Below are positions 41,830 to 50,910 of a stretch of 56,491 nt of DNA, piece by piece. The position numbers and the translations under genes were made by a program. A model generated the notes under the pieces. The model worked only from the letters and a program-made list of their open reading frames with translations, was not told the origin of the DNA and ran no database searches. Every line of letters starts with the position of its first letter. Positions within the stretch are counted from its first letter, which is position 1. The stretch lies in contig UQXL01000016.1 in assembly GCA_900545135.1 (NCBI GenBank), forward strand, positions 1-56,491, in the 5' to 3' direction. Source of the stretch: an uncultured Eubacteriales bacterium (GTDB lineage: Bacteria; Bacillota; Clostridia; Peptostreptococcales; Anaerovoracaceae).

Positions 41830-42468
41830 ATGAAGGAGAAGCAGATTTCAAAGGCGGTCATAAGGAGACTGCCAAGGTACAGAAGATACTTAAAAGAGCT
41901 TCAGAAAAAAGGAATTGAAAAAATTTCATCAAAAGACTTGAGTAAACTGATAGGATATACCGCTTCCCAGATACGTCAGGACCTGAACAATTTCGGAGGA
42001 TTCGGACAGCAGGGATATGGGTACAGCGTGACAAATCTTCATGACGAAATTGGAAGCATACTGGGTTTGGACAGGGAATATAAGATGGCTATAGTCGGGT
42101 ACGGACGTCTCGGAAGAGCGATAGCCAGCTATATTCATCACAACGAGCCTAAGTTTAATATTGTCGGAATTTTCGACGTCAAGCAGATAATACAAGATGT
42201 CGACGACGTGGAGTTTGAAAACGTCCAGATCATGACGTGCAAATCCCTGGCAGGGTTTGTCAAATCCGAGGGCGTGGATATCGCAGTCATAACAGTTCCG
42301 GCAGAAAAAGCCCAGACTGTAGCCGACACGGTGGCCGGCGCCGGAATCAAGGGAATCTGGAACCTGACGGCAGTAGATCTTGACATTCCTGAGGGTATCG
42401 CGGTGGAAAACGTTCACATGAGCGACAGCCTGCATGCACTGGCATATTACATGCAGAACGTGGAATAA
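41830..42468 (+). CDS. rex: Redox-sensing transcriptional repressor Rex
   Basis: A 212-residue NADH-sensing repressor. The N-terminal winged helix has RLPRYRRYLKEL and SSKDLSKLIGYTASQIRQDLNNFGGFGQQGYGY. The C-terminal Rossmann domain has the nucleotide loop VGYGRLGRAIASY (about residues 89-101). HMSDSLHALAYYMQ is the domain-swapped C-terminal helix. It represses fermentative and energy genes when NADH is low. I did not locate a clear Rex operator here. TAGGGGA precedes the ATG. Confidence 0.95.
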   Translation: MKEKQISKAVIRRLPRYRRYLKELQKKGIEKISSKDLSKLIGYTASQIRQDLNNFGGFGQQGYGYSVTNLHDEIGSILGLDREYKMAIVGYGRLGRAIASYIHHNEPKFNIVGIFDVKQIIQDVDDVEFENVQIMTCKSLAGFVKSEGVDIAVITVPAEKAQTVADTVAGAGIKGIWNLTAVDLDIPEGIAVENVHMSDSLHALAYYMQNVE

Positions 42469-42487
42469 GCAAAGACAAGCAGATAAA

Positions 42488-42538
42488 GGAGCTCGTAGAA
42501 CATGGATTTTAGATCTATGCCAACGAGCTCATTTTTTT
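42488..42538 (+). terminator. Terminator after rex
   Basis: GAGCTCGT (from 42489) pairs with ACGAGCTC (42523-42530) across a 26-base loop, then ATTTTTTTATT. Confidence 0.8.
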
Positions 42539-42610
42539 ATTCAGCGAAAAAGCTGTTTACCTGCCAACAGCGAGCGTCACGGCAAATGTGACGGCATATT
42601 AAGAACAAAG

Positions 42611-42641
42611 AAAGAGAGACTTGTCTTACAAGTCTCTCTTT
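42611..42641 (-). terminator. Terminator of the ferredoxin gene
   Basis: AAAGAGAGACTTGT and ACAAGTCTCTCTTT form a perfect 14-bp stem with a 3-base loop. On the minus strand CTTTGTTCTT follows. It lies 24 bp past the ferredoxin stop codon and probably works for both strands. Confidence 0.85.
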
Positions 42642-42664
42642 GACAATAGGCAATTATTATGTAA

Positions 42665-42835
42665 TTAGCCTTCTACCGGTGCGTCTACCGGGCATGCACT
42701 GGCGCATGAACCGCAATCGATGCAAGCTTCAGCGTCGATAACATATTTGCCGTCGCCTTCGCTGATTGCTTCTACAGGACACTCAGCTGCGCAAGCTCCG
42801 CAAGCGATGCAGGCATCTGTAATTTTGTAAGCCAT
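42665..42835 (-). CDS. 2[4Fe-4S] ferredoxin
   Basis: A 56-residue clostridial-type ferredoxin. Each half carries a CxxCxxCxxxCP pattern: CIACGACAAECP and CIDCGSCASACP. The eight cysteines bind two [4Fe-4S] clusters. It is a soluble low-potential electron carrier for anaerobic metabolism. GGAGGAATTTGATC lies before ATG 42835. The gene runs against rex and is flanked by a strong terminator. Confidence 0.96.
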   Translation of the reverse strand: MAYKITDACIACGACAAECPVEAISEGDGKYVIDAEACIDCGSCASACPVDAPVEG

Positions 42836-42936
42836 GATCAAATTCCTCCTATAAAAAAGATATATCTTTTATACAGACAATTATAGCAGAATGCGGTATA
42901 ATAGTAAAGTGAAAAAATGTGAGAGGAATGTTAAAA

Positions 42937-43749
42937 ATGGAAGTATATACGCTGGTAGGAAAGAGCGGAACAGGCAAGAGCTTTCACGCCATGAATCTGT
43001 GCAAGAAGCTGGATATAGAGGCAATCATAGATGACGGATTATTCATCTATAAGAACAGCGTCATCGCCGGCGTATCTGCCAAAAGGTCCAGCACCAAGAT
43101 CGGAGCGGTCAAAGTCGCGCTGTTCAGCGACGAAAACATGAAAAAACAAGTGACAGACGCGATAAAAGCCAAGGACCCCAAAAGCATACTTGTACTGGGA
43201 ACCAGCGACGGCATGACTGACAAGATAATTCAGCGGCTAGGGCTTCCGCCCCTCGAAGCAGACAGCCTGAGACGGATAAAGATAGAAGACATAACTACGG
43301 CAGATGAAAGGGAGACCGCCCACCATCAGCGGGAAACTCTGGGTAAGCATGTTATACCGGCTCCTGCCATGCAGCTGAAGAGGACTTTCTCGGGATATTT
43401 CATGGATCCGCTGAGATTCTTCCGCGGAAAAGACCAGGGCGCAGCATCTGAAAGAACGGTGGTAAGACCTACTTACAGCTATATGGGAGAATATTTTGTG
43501 GCCGAAAGAGTTATAGACGACATCGTCACATGCCTTGCCAGGCTGACGCCGGCCATAAGCCGAGTCATATACGTAGTTCAGAGCTCCAACGCCGAAGCGT
43601 ACAGACTTAAAGTTGGCGTCAAGATCCGCAGGGAATTTCCCATCTGGGAATCCGCTGTCGAATTTCAGACGAAGATAGAAGAAGAGATAGAGAAGATGAC
43701 AGCTTTCAACGTAACGGAAATAGATTTGGAAGTGAGAGGAGTAAATTGA
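42937..43749 (+). CDS. P-loop protein with C-terminal Asp23-like domain
   Basis: A 270-residue protein. The N-terminal domain has a Walker A loop, VGKSGTGKSFHAMNL (about residues 6-20), and a parallel-strand arrangement with IEAIIDDGLFIY and ILVLGTSDGMTDKI. The last 75 residues (ISRVIYVVQSSNAEAYRLKV onward to IDLEVRGV) match the Asp23/Gls24 fold. The gene is conserved in Clostridia in my recollection but has no assigned function. The ATG at 42937 is chosen because GAGAGGA precedes it. The next gene, an OGG-type glycosylase, starts 3 bp after its stop. Confidence 0.78.
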   Translation: MEVYTLVGKSGTGKSFHAMNLCKKLDIEAIIDDGLFIYKNSVIAGVSAKRSSTKIGAVKVALFSDENMKKQVTDAIKAKDPKSILVLGTSDGMTDKIIQRLGLPPLEADSLRRIKIEDITTADERETAHHQRETLGKHVIPAPAMQLKRTFSGYFMDPLRFFRGKDQGAASERTVVRPTYSYMGEYFVAERVIDDIVTCLARLTPAISRVIYVVQSSNAEAYRLKVGVKIRREFPIWESAVEFQTKIEEEIEKMTAFNVTEIDLEVRGVN

Positions 43750-43752
43750 TTT

Positions 43753-44613
43753 ATGAAATACACGGTAGACGGCGTAAGGGATTTCAACACTGATCATATA
43801 TTTGACTGCGGCCAGTGCTTCAGGTGGAAGAGAGAGGACGACGGAAGCTATACAGGTACGGCGATGAACAAGATAGCTAAAATATCTTATGACGACGGCC
43901 ACCTGACCATAGACAACTGCAGTGAAGAGGACTTTGAAAAAGTCTGGCGCGATTATCTGGATCTGGACAGAGACTACGGACTGCTGAAAGAAAAACTCAG
44001 TTCAGAAGATGATTTCATGAAAGCCGCTTCCGACTACGGATACGGCATAAGGATACTGCGCCAGGATTTCTGGGAAACGGTAGTATCTTTCATCATATCG
44101 CAAAACAACAATATACCAAGGATAAAGGGCTGCATAGAATCAATATGCGAAAGGTTCGGAGAACTCATAGGAGAATACGGCGGCGAGCAGTATTTCGCCA
44201 TTCCTTCCATGGAAAAGATGGCATCTTTAAGCACCGACGACCTGGCTCCGTGCAGGCTGGGCTACAGGGCACCGTATCTAGTCAAGATGGCGCAGCAATT
44301 CATCGAGGGCGGAGGTCCGGAAGCGGTTAAAGAGGAATTAAAGAAAGTGGAAGACCCGATCAGGGAACTGCAGAAATTCTGCGGCGTTGGTCCTAAAGTG
44401 GCCGCCTGCATATCTCTTTTCGGTCTGGGACGCATGGATGCTTTTCCCATAGACGTATGGATGAGGCGTGTGATGAACAGACTTTACGGCATAGACGAAA
44501 ACGACGTCAAATCGATGAAAACATATGCAGAAGAGCATTTCGGCGAAAACGGCGGCATCGCCCAGCAATACCTTTTTTATTACATAAGAGGCCTGGATAA
44601 AAATATGCTTTAA
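43753..44613 (+). CDS. ogg: 8-oxoguanine DNA glycosylase (OGG1-type)
   Basis: A 286-residue base-excision enzyme of the HhH-GPD superfamily. The N-terminal OGG domain starts DFNTDHIFDCGQCFRWKRED. The helix-hairpin-helix is FCGVGPKVAACISLFGLGR with catalytic Lys near 215. The conserved Asp is in AFPIDVWMRR (near residue 234). It removes oxidised guanine from DNA and nicks the strand. It is the second gene of a short operon with the P-loop/Asp23 protein. Confidence 0.9.
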   Translation: MKYTVDGVRDFNTDHIFDCGQCFRWKREDDGSYTGTAMNKIAKISYDDGHLTIDNCSEEDFEKVWRDYLDLDRDYGLLKEKLSSEDDFMKAASDYGYGIRILRQDFWETVVSFIISQNNNIPRIKGCIESICERFGELIGEYGGEQYFAIPSMEKMASLSTDDLAPCRLGYRAPYLVKMAQQFIEGGGPEAVKEELKKVEDPIRELQKFCGVGPKVAACISLFGLGRMDAFPIDVWMRRVMNRLYGIDENDVKSMKTYAEEHFGENGGIAQQYLFYYIRGLDKNML

Positions 44614-44654
44614 AAAATATATTGTAGATTTTGTGAAAATTTACATCAAGCCTA

Positions 44655-44682
44655 TTGACATTATCTGCGGCACGGCTATAAT
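44655..44682 (+). promoter_or_regulatory. SigA promoter of groESL
   Basis: TTGACA (44655-44660), a 16-bp spacer, and TATAAT (44677-44682), directly before the CIRCE operator. Confidence 0.85.
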
Positions 44683-44690
44683 AAATAGTG

Positions 44691-44717
44691 TTAGCACTCA
44701 ATGATGGCGAGTGCCAA
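44691..44717 (+). promoter_or_regulatory. CIRCE operator (HrcA-binding site)
   Basis: TTAGCACTC, a 9-bp spacer, then GAGTGCCAA. It differs from the consensus inverted repeat by one base in the right arm (C for T). It lies just downstream of the -10, so HrcA would block transcription of groESL until heat stress. Confidence 0.93.
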
Positions 44718-44765
44718 AGAACGAAAACATTGTCAATAACAATATTATCTAGGGAGGTATATATC

Positions 44766-45041
44766 ATGATAGGAATTAAGCCATTGGGCGACAGAGTTGC
44801 TATTAAGAAGATCGAGGCAGAAGAAAAGACTCAAGGCGGTTTGATTTTGACTAGCTCCGCTAAGGAAGCTCCGCAGGTAGCGGAAGTAGTAGCCGTAGGA
44901 CCTGGCACAAAGGACGAAGTTATGGAGCTTAAGGTAGGAGACAAGGTGGTCTTCCCTAAGTACGGCGGAACAGAAGTTAAATACAACGGAGAAGAATATA
45001 CAATCATGCACCAGAGCGACATTCTGGCAGTTATCGAATAA
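44766..45041 (+). CDS. groES: Co-chaperonin GroES
   Basis: A 91-residue GroES. IKPLGDRVAIKKIEAEEKTQGGLILTS is the conserved start, including the mobile loop. EVVAVGPGTKDE and VGDKVVFPKYGGTEVKYNGEEY are typical. It caps the GroEL ring. The ATG at 44766 follows GGGAGGTATATATC; longer upstream starts would run through the CIRCE site. It is controlled by CIRCE/HrcA. Confidence 0.96.
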   Translation: MIGIKPLGDRVAIKKIEAEEKTQGGLILTSSAKEAPQVAEVVAVGPGTKDEVMELKVGDKVVFPKYGGTEVKYNGEEYTIMHQSDILAVIE

Positions 45042-45059
45042 TCAGGAGGGGTTTAAAAA

Positions 45060-46688
45060 ATGGCAAAAGAAATTTATTACGGAGAAGAAGCAAGACGCAA
45101 ATTACAGTCAGGAGTAGACCAGCTGGCCGATACGGTCAAGATCACGTTGGGACCTAAGGGTCGCAATGTGCTTATCAGCAAGACTTTCGGTTCACCGCTG
45201 ATCACCAACGATGGCGTAACTATAGCCAAAGAGATTGAGCTGGAAGATTCAGTTGAAAACATGGGAGCACAGGTTGTCAAGGAAGTAGCTTCCAAAACCA
45301 ACGACGTAGCCGGAGACGGAACTACCACCGCAACTCTTCTGGCACAGATCATAATCAAAGAGGGATTCAAAAACGTAGCCGCAGGCGCTAACCCTATGGA
45401 ACTGAAAAAAGGTATCCAGGGCGCTGTAGACGTTGCAGTCAGCGAGATAGGCAGACTGGCAAAGCCTGTTGAAACCAAAGAATCCGTTGCTCAGGTAGCA
45501 GCTGTTTCCGCTGCCGACGAAGAGATAGGCAGCCTGATCGCCGAAGCTATGGAAAAGGTAGGAAAAGACGGCGTCATCACTGTAGAAGAGTCCAAGAGCA
45601 TGGGAACTACCCTTGAAGTAGTGGAAGGTATGCAGTTCGACAGAGGCTACCTTTCAGCCTACATGGTATCCGACACTGAAAAGATGGAAGCCGTTATGGA
45701 AAATCCTTTCATTCTCATAACAGATAAGAAGATTTCCAACATTCAGGACCTCGTTCCTATTCTGGAACAGGTTATGCAGCAGGGCCGCAGACTTCTCATC
45801 ATCGCTGAAGATATCGAAGGCGAAGCTCTTGCAAACCTGGTAGTCAACAAGCTGAGAGGCGTTATCGACGTAGTAGCAGTTAAAGCTCCTGCTTTCGGCG
45901 ACAGAAGAAAAGCTATGCTTGAAGATATAGCTATCCTGACAGGCGGTACAGTCATCGCCAGCGACCTCGGATACGAGCTGAAAGAAGTTACTGTAGATAT
46001 GCTGGGAACTGCCGCTACAGTTAAAGTCGATAAAGAAAACACAGTTATCGTAAGCGGCGCAGGCAGCAAGGAAGACGTAAAGGCAAGAATCAACAGCATC
46101 AAATCCCAGATCGAAGAGACCACTTCAGACTTTGATAAAGAGAAGCTTCAGGAAAGACTTGCCAAGCTGTCAGGCGGAGTTGCCGTCATCAAGGTCGGCG
46201 CAGCCACTGAGACTGAGCTTAAAGAACGCAAGCTGAGAATAGAGGATGCTCTCAACTCAACTAAGGCAGCCGTTGAAGAAGGTATCGTTTCCGGAGGCGG
46301 AGTAGCTCTCGTAAATACCATCGGAGCTGTATCAGATTATGTAAAGACTCTTTCCGGCGACGTTAAGACAGGTGCGCTCATCATCGAAAGAGCTCTGGAA
46401 GAGCCTGTACGTCAGATTGCTGAAAACGCAGGTATCGAAGGCAGCGTAGTCGTAGCGGAAGTTAAGAAGAGCGAGGCTGGAATCGGCTTCAACGCCGCTA
46501 CTGAAGAATACGTCAACATGATAGATGCTGGAATCGTCGACCCTGCCAAGGTTACAAGGTCAGCGCTCCAGAACGCAGCTTCAGCTTCAGCCATGCTGCT
46601 GACGACAGAGGCCGGCATTGTTGACATCAAGGAACCTGCACCTCCTGTAGCAGCTCCTCAGATGGGCGGCATGGGCGGCATGATGTAG
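45060..46688 (+). CDS. groEL: Chaperonin GroEL
   Basis: A 542-residue Hsp60. KITLGPKGRNVLI and DGVTIAKEIELED lie in the first 70 residues. AGDGTTTATLLAQ is the ATP-binding segment. The apical domain has FDRGYLSAYMV. The C-terminal tail is MGGMGGMM. The length is normal. It folds proteins in the cytosol with GroES. It is separated from groES by 18 bp carrying an AGGAGGGG site, and is followed by a terminator. Confidence 0.97.
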   Translation: MAKEIYYGEEARRKLQSGVDQLADTVKITLGPKGRNVLISKTFGSPLITNDGVTIAKEIELEDSVENMGAQVVKEVASKTNDVAGDGTTTATLLAQIIIKEGFKNVAAGANPMELKKGIQGAVDVAVSEIGRLAKPVETKESVAQVAAVSAADEEIGSLIAEAMEKVGKDGVITVEESKSMGTTLEVVEGMQFDRGYLSAYMVSDTEKMEAVMENPFILITDKKISNIQDLVPILEQVMQQGRRLLIIAEDIEGEALANLVVNKLRGVIDVVAVKAPAFGDRRKAMLEDIAILTGGTVIASDLGYELKEVTVDMLGTAATVKVDKENTVIVSGAGSKEDVKARINSIKSQIEETTSDFDKEKLQERLAKLSGGVAVIKVGAATETELKERKLRIEDALNSTKAAVEEGIVSGGGVALVNTIGAVSDYVKTLSGDVKTGALIIERALEEPVRQIAENAGIEGSVVVAEVKKSEAGIGFNAATEEYVNMIDAGIVDPAKVTRSALQNAASASAMLLTTEAGIVDIKEPAPPVAAPQMGGMGGMM

Positions 46689-46719
46689 CCAGTTCGGGCG
46701 AGATACAAAAAAATATACA

Positions 46720-46750
46720 AAACGGATGGCCTTTTGACCATCCGTTTTTT
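46720..46750 (+). terminator. Terminator after groEL
   Basis: AACGGATGG and CCATCCGTT form a 9-bp stem, followed by TTTTTAG. It lies about 32 bp after the groEL stop. Confidence 0.9.
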
Positions 46751-46842
46751 AGTGCAAAAAATGAAAAAAGCAAGGAAAAATTAGTCGATTTCACTACCGG
46801 TTCGATTTCTGAAATTAGTTGAAATTCACTGGTTTAAAACCC

Positions 46843-46869
46843 TTGTCAAGAAAGATAAAATAGTATAAA
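46843..46869 (+). promoter_or_regulatory. Predicted promoter of the IMP dehydrogenase gene
   Basis: TTGTCA (46843-46848), a 15-bp spacer, and TATAAA (46864-46869). The spacer is short. No purine riboswitch was recognised in the 150 bp after the groEL terminator. Confidence 0.45.
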
Positions 46870-46897
46870 ATATTTAGAATATAAGGAGGAAGACAAA

Positions 46898-48406
46898 ATG
46901 GCATACTACTTTGACGAACCATCAAGAACATTTAACGAATATCTTCTTGTGCCGGGATACTCCAGCAAGGAATGCAGAGTCGAGAATGTTTCTCTCAAGA
47001 CTCCGATAACCAAGTTTAAAAAAGGCGAAGAACCTAAGATTACTATGAATATTCCATTGGTTTCCGCCATAATGCAGGCTGTTTCAGACGACAAAATGGC
47101 AGTCGCACTGGCGAAAGAAGGTGGAATATCTTTTATTTTTGGCTCACAGACCATAGAAAACCAGGCCGCCATGATCAGACGAGTCAAATCGCATAAGGCA
47201 GGTTTCGTGACCAGCGACTCAAATTTGAGACCTGACCAGACACTGGCCGACGTGCTGGAACTCAAGGCGAGAAAAGGACACAGCACCATAGCCATAACGG
47301 ATGACGGAACGGCTGAGGGCAAGATACTCGGACTTGTGACAAGCCGCGATTACCGTGTAAGCCGCATGGACATAGACACAAAGATAAGCGAGTTTATGAC
47401 TCCCTTTGAGAAGCTCATATACGGAAAGACCGGAATTTCTCTCAGCGAAGCCAACGACATACTTTGGGACAATAAGCTCAACGCACTGCCGATAATTGAC
47501 GAAAATCAGAGGCTGACTCATTTTGTTTTCCGCAAAGACTACGATTCGCACAAGTCCAACCCAAATGAAATTTTGGACGAGCATAAGAGATACATCGTCG
47601 GCGCCGGCGTAAACACCAGGGACTATGAAGAAAGAATCCCGGCTCTGATTGAAGCAGGTGTGGACGTGCTCTGCCTCGACAGCTCAGAGGGGTACAGCCA
47701 GTGGCAGGGAGATACCATAGCCTGGGTACGTGAAAGATACGGAGATTCGGTCAAGATAGGAGCCGGAAACGTGGTTGACGGCGAAGGCTTCAGATATCTT
47801 GCCGAAGCAGGCGCAGATTTCGTCAAGATCGGAATCGGCGGAGGCTCTATCTGCATAACCAGAGAGCAGAAAGGCATCGGCAGAGGACAGGCTACTGCCG
47901 TCAGGGAAGTGGCCGCTGCAAGAGATGAATATTTCAAGGAAACAGGCGTCTACGTGCCTATATGCTCCGACGGCGGAATCGTCTATGACTATCACATGAC
48001 GCTGGCTCTTGCCATGGGTGCCGATTTCATAATGCTGGGAAGATATTTCGCGCGTTTCGATGAATCTCCGACCAACAAGCTCAACGTGAACGGAAATTAC
48101 GTCAAGGAATATTGGGGAGAGGGCTCCAGCAGGGCCAGAAACTGGCAGCGTTACGATCTCGGAGGAGACCCTCGCATGAAATTTGAAGAAGGTGTTGACT
48201 CATACGTCCCTTATGCCGGTTCCCTGCACGACAATGTGAACCTTTCACTGACCAAAGTCAAATCCACCATGTGCAACTGCGGCGCGCTCAGCATAAAGGA
48301 ACTGCAGGAAAAAGCCAAGCTGACGCTGGTTTCCGCAACTTCCATCGTAGAGGGCGGCGCCCACGACGTAATACTGAAAGACACGTCCAACAACGTGATC
48401 AAGTAA
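46898..48406 (+). CDS. guaB: IMP dehydrogenase
   Basis: A 502-residue IMPDH that oxidises IMP to XMP. The barrel N-terminus has FNEYLLVPGYSS. Two CBS domains lie in the middle (about residues 110-225). The catalytic loop reads GIGGGSICITREQKGIGRG with the active Cys. ADFIMLGRYFAR and the C-terminal flap follow. The catalytic loop has GGGSICITR where most IMPDHs have GPGSICTTR. AAGGAGGAAG precedes the ATG. The next gene is the GMP synthase subunit, the following enzyme in the pathway. Confidence 0.93.
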   Translation: MAYYFDEPSRTFNEYLLVPGYSSKECRVENVSLKTPITKFKKGEEPKITMNIPLVSAIMQAVSDDKMAVALAKEGGISFIFGSQTIENQAAMIRRVKSHKAGFVTSDSNLRPDQTLADVLELKARKGHSTIAITDDGTAEGKILGLVTSRDYRVSRMDIDTKISEFMTPFEKLIYGKTGISLSEANDILWDNKLNALPIIDENQRLTHFVFRKDYDSHKSNPNEILDEHKRYIVGAGVNTRDYEERIPALIEAGVDVLCLDSSEGYSQWQGDTIAWVRERYGDSVKIGAGNVVDGEGFRYLAEAGADFVKIGIGGGSICITREQKGIGRGQATAVREVAAARDEYFKETGVYVPICSDGGIVYDYHMTLALAMGADFIMLGRYFARFDESPTNKLNVNGNYVKEYWGEGSSRARNWQRYDLGGDPRMKFEEGVDSYVPYAGSLHDNVNLSLTKVKSTMCNCGALSIKELQEKAKLTLVSATSIVEGGAHDVILKDTSNNVIK

Positions 48407-48508
48407 GCCGGCCGTGCAGCCGTGCTGCAGCATGCATAACGAAATAAAACACATAGAAAATAGCGGGCGAAACCTTGATCAAGCGCCCGATATATAGGGA
48501 GGTAAATT

Positions 48509-49483
48509 ATGGACAGCAACAAACGCCCTGAAAACATGGAGCGTATCAATACGCCTCAGCTGGCGGAAGCTTTCATAGCTGAGCAGGTGGAGGCGATAAA
48601 AAAACAGGTGGGAGATAAGAAAGTTCTCCTCGCCCTTTCCGGCGGCGTTGATTCGTCGGTAGTGGCAGCTCTTTTGATCAAAGCCATCGGCCGCCAGCTG
48701 GTGTGCGTTCACGTAAACCACGGACTTCTGAGAAAAGGTGAACCGGAACAGGTCGTAGAGGTTTTCCGCAATCAGATGAACGCAAATCTTGTGTACGTAG
48801 ATGCGGTGGACCGCTTCCTGGATAAGCTGGCAGGTGTCGAAGAGCCTGAAACAAAGCGCAAGATCATAGGCGCAGAGTTTATCAGAGTCTTCGAAGAAGA
48901 AGCTCGCAAGCAGGACGGAATTGAATTCCTAGCGCAGGGAACTATCTATCCTGATATCCTGGAAAGCGACGGAGTAAAGGCTCACCACAACGTGGGAGGA
49001 CTCCCTGAGGATTTGCAGTTTGAGCTGGTTGAACCTGTGAAACTGTTATATAAAGACGAGGTTCGCGTAGTCGGAAAAGCTCTGGGTCTGCCTGACAGCA
49101 TGGTTTATCGCCAGCCTTTCCCTGGACCGGGACTTGGCGTAAGGTGCACAGGCGCAATCACCAGGGACCGCTTGGAAGCAGTGCGGGAAGCCGACGCTAT
49201 CGTAAGGGAAGAGATCGGCAAGATGGAATCCCTGCCGTGGCAGTATTTTGTAGCTGTTCCTGACCTCAAATCGACAGGCATCAAGGACGGCAAGAGATAC
49301 ATGGGCTGGGCCGCTGTCATCAGAGCTATTAACACGGTGGACGCAGTGACCGCCGAATCGGTGGAAATACCGTTTGACATGCTTTGCCGCATGCGCGACC
49401 GCATAATCGCTGAAGTTCCGGGAATCAACAGGGTTCTCTGGGATATTTCCAACAAGCCGGTTTCGACGATTGAGTGGGAATGA
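48509..49483 (+). CDS. guaA: GMP synthase, ATP-pyrophosphatase domain only
   Basis: A 324-residue protein covering only the C-terminal half of a standard GMP synthase. It has the PP-loop LALSGGVDSSVVAALL (about residues 42-57), VHVNHGLLRKGE, AQGTIYPDILES, and the dimerisation domain with FPGPGLGVRCTG and MCRMRDRIIAEVPGINRV. The class I glutamine amidotransferase domain, about 190 residues in ordinary GuaA, is absent. The ammonia donor would have to be a separate subunit or free ammonia, as in split archaeal enzymes. GGGAGGTAAATT precedes the ATG. Confidence 0.93.
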   Translation: MDSNKRPENMERINTPQLAEAFIAEQVEAIKKQVGDKKVLLALSGGVDSSVVAALLIKAIGRQLVCVHVNHGLLRKGEPEQVVEVFRNQMNANLVYVDAVDRFLDKLAGVEEPETKRKIIGAEFIRVFEEEARKQDGIEFLAQGTIYPDILESDGVKAHHNVGGLPEDLQFELVEPVKLLYKDEVRVVGKALGLPDSMVYRQPFPGPGLGVRCTGAITRDRLEAVREADAIVREEIGKMESLPWQYFVAVPDLKSTGIKDGKRYMGWAAVIRAINTVDAVTAESVEIPFDMLCRMRDRIIAEVPGINRVLWDISNKPVSTIEWE

Positions 49484-49580
49484 TTTTGCACCCCTGAAAA
49501 AGACCGTAAAATAAGGTTTTTCGGTGATAAGGATGTATTTACAACAACTTATCATTAACGCTGACAGACAAGGTTGTGAA

Positions 49581-49616
49581 AAAATCAACGTGTTATAAAA
49601 ACGCGTTGATTTTTTG
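49581..49616 (+). terminator. Terminator after guaA
   Basis: AAAATCAACG and CGTTGATTTT form a 10-bp stem around a 13-base loop, with TTTG following. It marks the end of the core segment before the AT-rich HEPN gene. Confidence 0.75.
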
Positions 49617-49696
49617 TTGATAAATTAGTTTGCATAGACCTATATTATTAAATGTGATATAATTTCATACAAAAAAACTATTAAAATCAAGGAGAA

Positions 49697-50710
49697 ATGA
49701 ATGTGACAAAAGTAAATGTAACAATAGATGGAATTATATTACATTGTGATAATTCTGTAGCAAATATTAACCTCGGAAATGGATATAGAATTGAGAAAAA
49801 ATATTTTTCTGATTTACCATATAAAAATAAAATAACTGATGGAGAGGGTAAACTTACAATTAATTATTTAGGCTCACAGATGAAAGATGAAAAGGGTATT
49901 TATTTTATGTGCCTTCATAAAGAAGACGATTATGAAATACGGTTTCCAGAAGTAAAGAGTGGTATGGCTTTAACAAATGATGATTTAATGTGTGAACAGC
50001 AACTTTCAGAATATAAACAAAAAGAAATGAATTATCTGCATAAAGTATTTTCTTTGTTGCATTTGTTCAAAAAAGGAAATATTGGTTTTGCCCAATTGTT
50101 TTTCGTCCATAAGTTTACTGTATTCGGTTTTATCAGCCAAAATATGAAACAAACTGATAATAGTATTTCTAAAAATGTCATTGAAGATACTTTGTTTTCA
50201 TTATCTATTAGTGAAATAGCGGAATGTAATACTTTTTTATCAAGTGTTTCAACACAGGAATTTAATTTAATTAAAGATAATATTAATGAATTTATTTGGG
50301 GCTTGGAGCAATCGGATGTGTCTACAGGGTTTGAGCAATATACAACAGCTTTGGAGATGACGTTACTTGCAAAGGGAGAACGCGGAAAAAAGGAAGCATT
50401 ATCAAAAAGAGTTGCTGTTTTGTTAGAATCAGATACACAAAAAATTCAAGATTTATATAACAAGATGAAAGATTTTTACAGATATCGTTCGGAATCGCTG
50501 CATGAAGGTAATGGTCAAAACATTACAGTATCGGAATTAAAAGATTTAGAAGAAATTGTGCGACGGGTTCTTGTGAAATATTTAGAATTTTGCAAAGTTG
50601 CTATACAAACAGCCCCTACAGTAACATGGGATACAATAAAAAGAGATAAAATATCAGATTTGAAAAATTCTGTTTCTACAGTAATTTCATCAGGCATTTT
50701 ACCTGCATAA
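49697..50710 (+). CDS. HEPN-domain protein (ApeA-like)
   Basis: A 337-residue AT-rich gene, unlike its core neighbours. The N-terminal part is a predicted beta-rich region (IDGIILHCDNSVANINLG onward) without a known motif. The C-terminal part is a HEPN-type helical bundle, with the RNase motif R-x4-H visible as RSESLH (near residues 264-269) followed by ELKDLEEIVRRVLVKYLEF. HEPN ribonucleases of this layout often act in phage defence or abortive infection. No partner gene is adjacent on its strand. ATG 49697 has a very close AAGGAG; GTG at 49703 is an alternative start. Confidence 0.72.
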   Translation: MNVTKVNVTIDGIILHCDNSVANINLGNGYRIEKKYFSDLPYKNKITDGEGKLTINYLGSQMKDEKGIYFMCLHKEDDYEIRFPEVKSGMALTNDDLMCEQQLSEYKQKEMNYLHKVFSLLHLFKKGNIGFAQLFFVHKFTVFGFISQNMKQTDNSISKNVIEDTLFSLSISEIAECNTFLSSVSTQEFNLIKDNINEFIWGLEQSDVSTGFEQYTTALEMTLLAKGERGKKEALSKRVAVLLESDTQKIQDLYNKMKDFYRYRSESLHEGNGQNITVSELKDLEEIVRRVLVKYLEFCKVAIQTAPTVTWDTIKRDKISDLKNSVSTVISSGILPA

Positions 50711-50910
50711 TAATTAACTTAGAGTTACGCAATAGAAGCTATTTTTGAGGGTAACTATATAAAGTATCATTTAAGCAATTTCCACCCTCTACACCCTGCA
50801 TAAACCAAGGGAAAATTACCCTCTACTCCGTAACATTCCATAATGGATAGACAGCGTAAGCGGTTTATCCGATTGTGATCTCTTGGCTGTCCGACAGCAA
50901 AGACAGGGAA

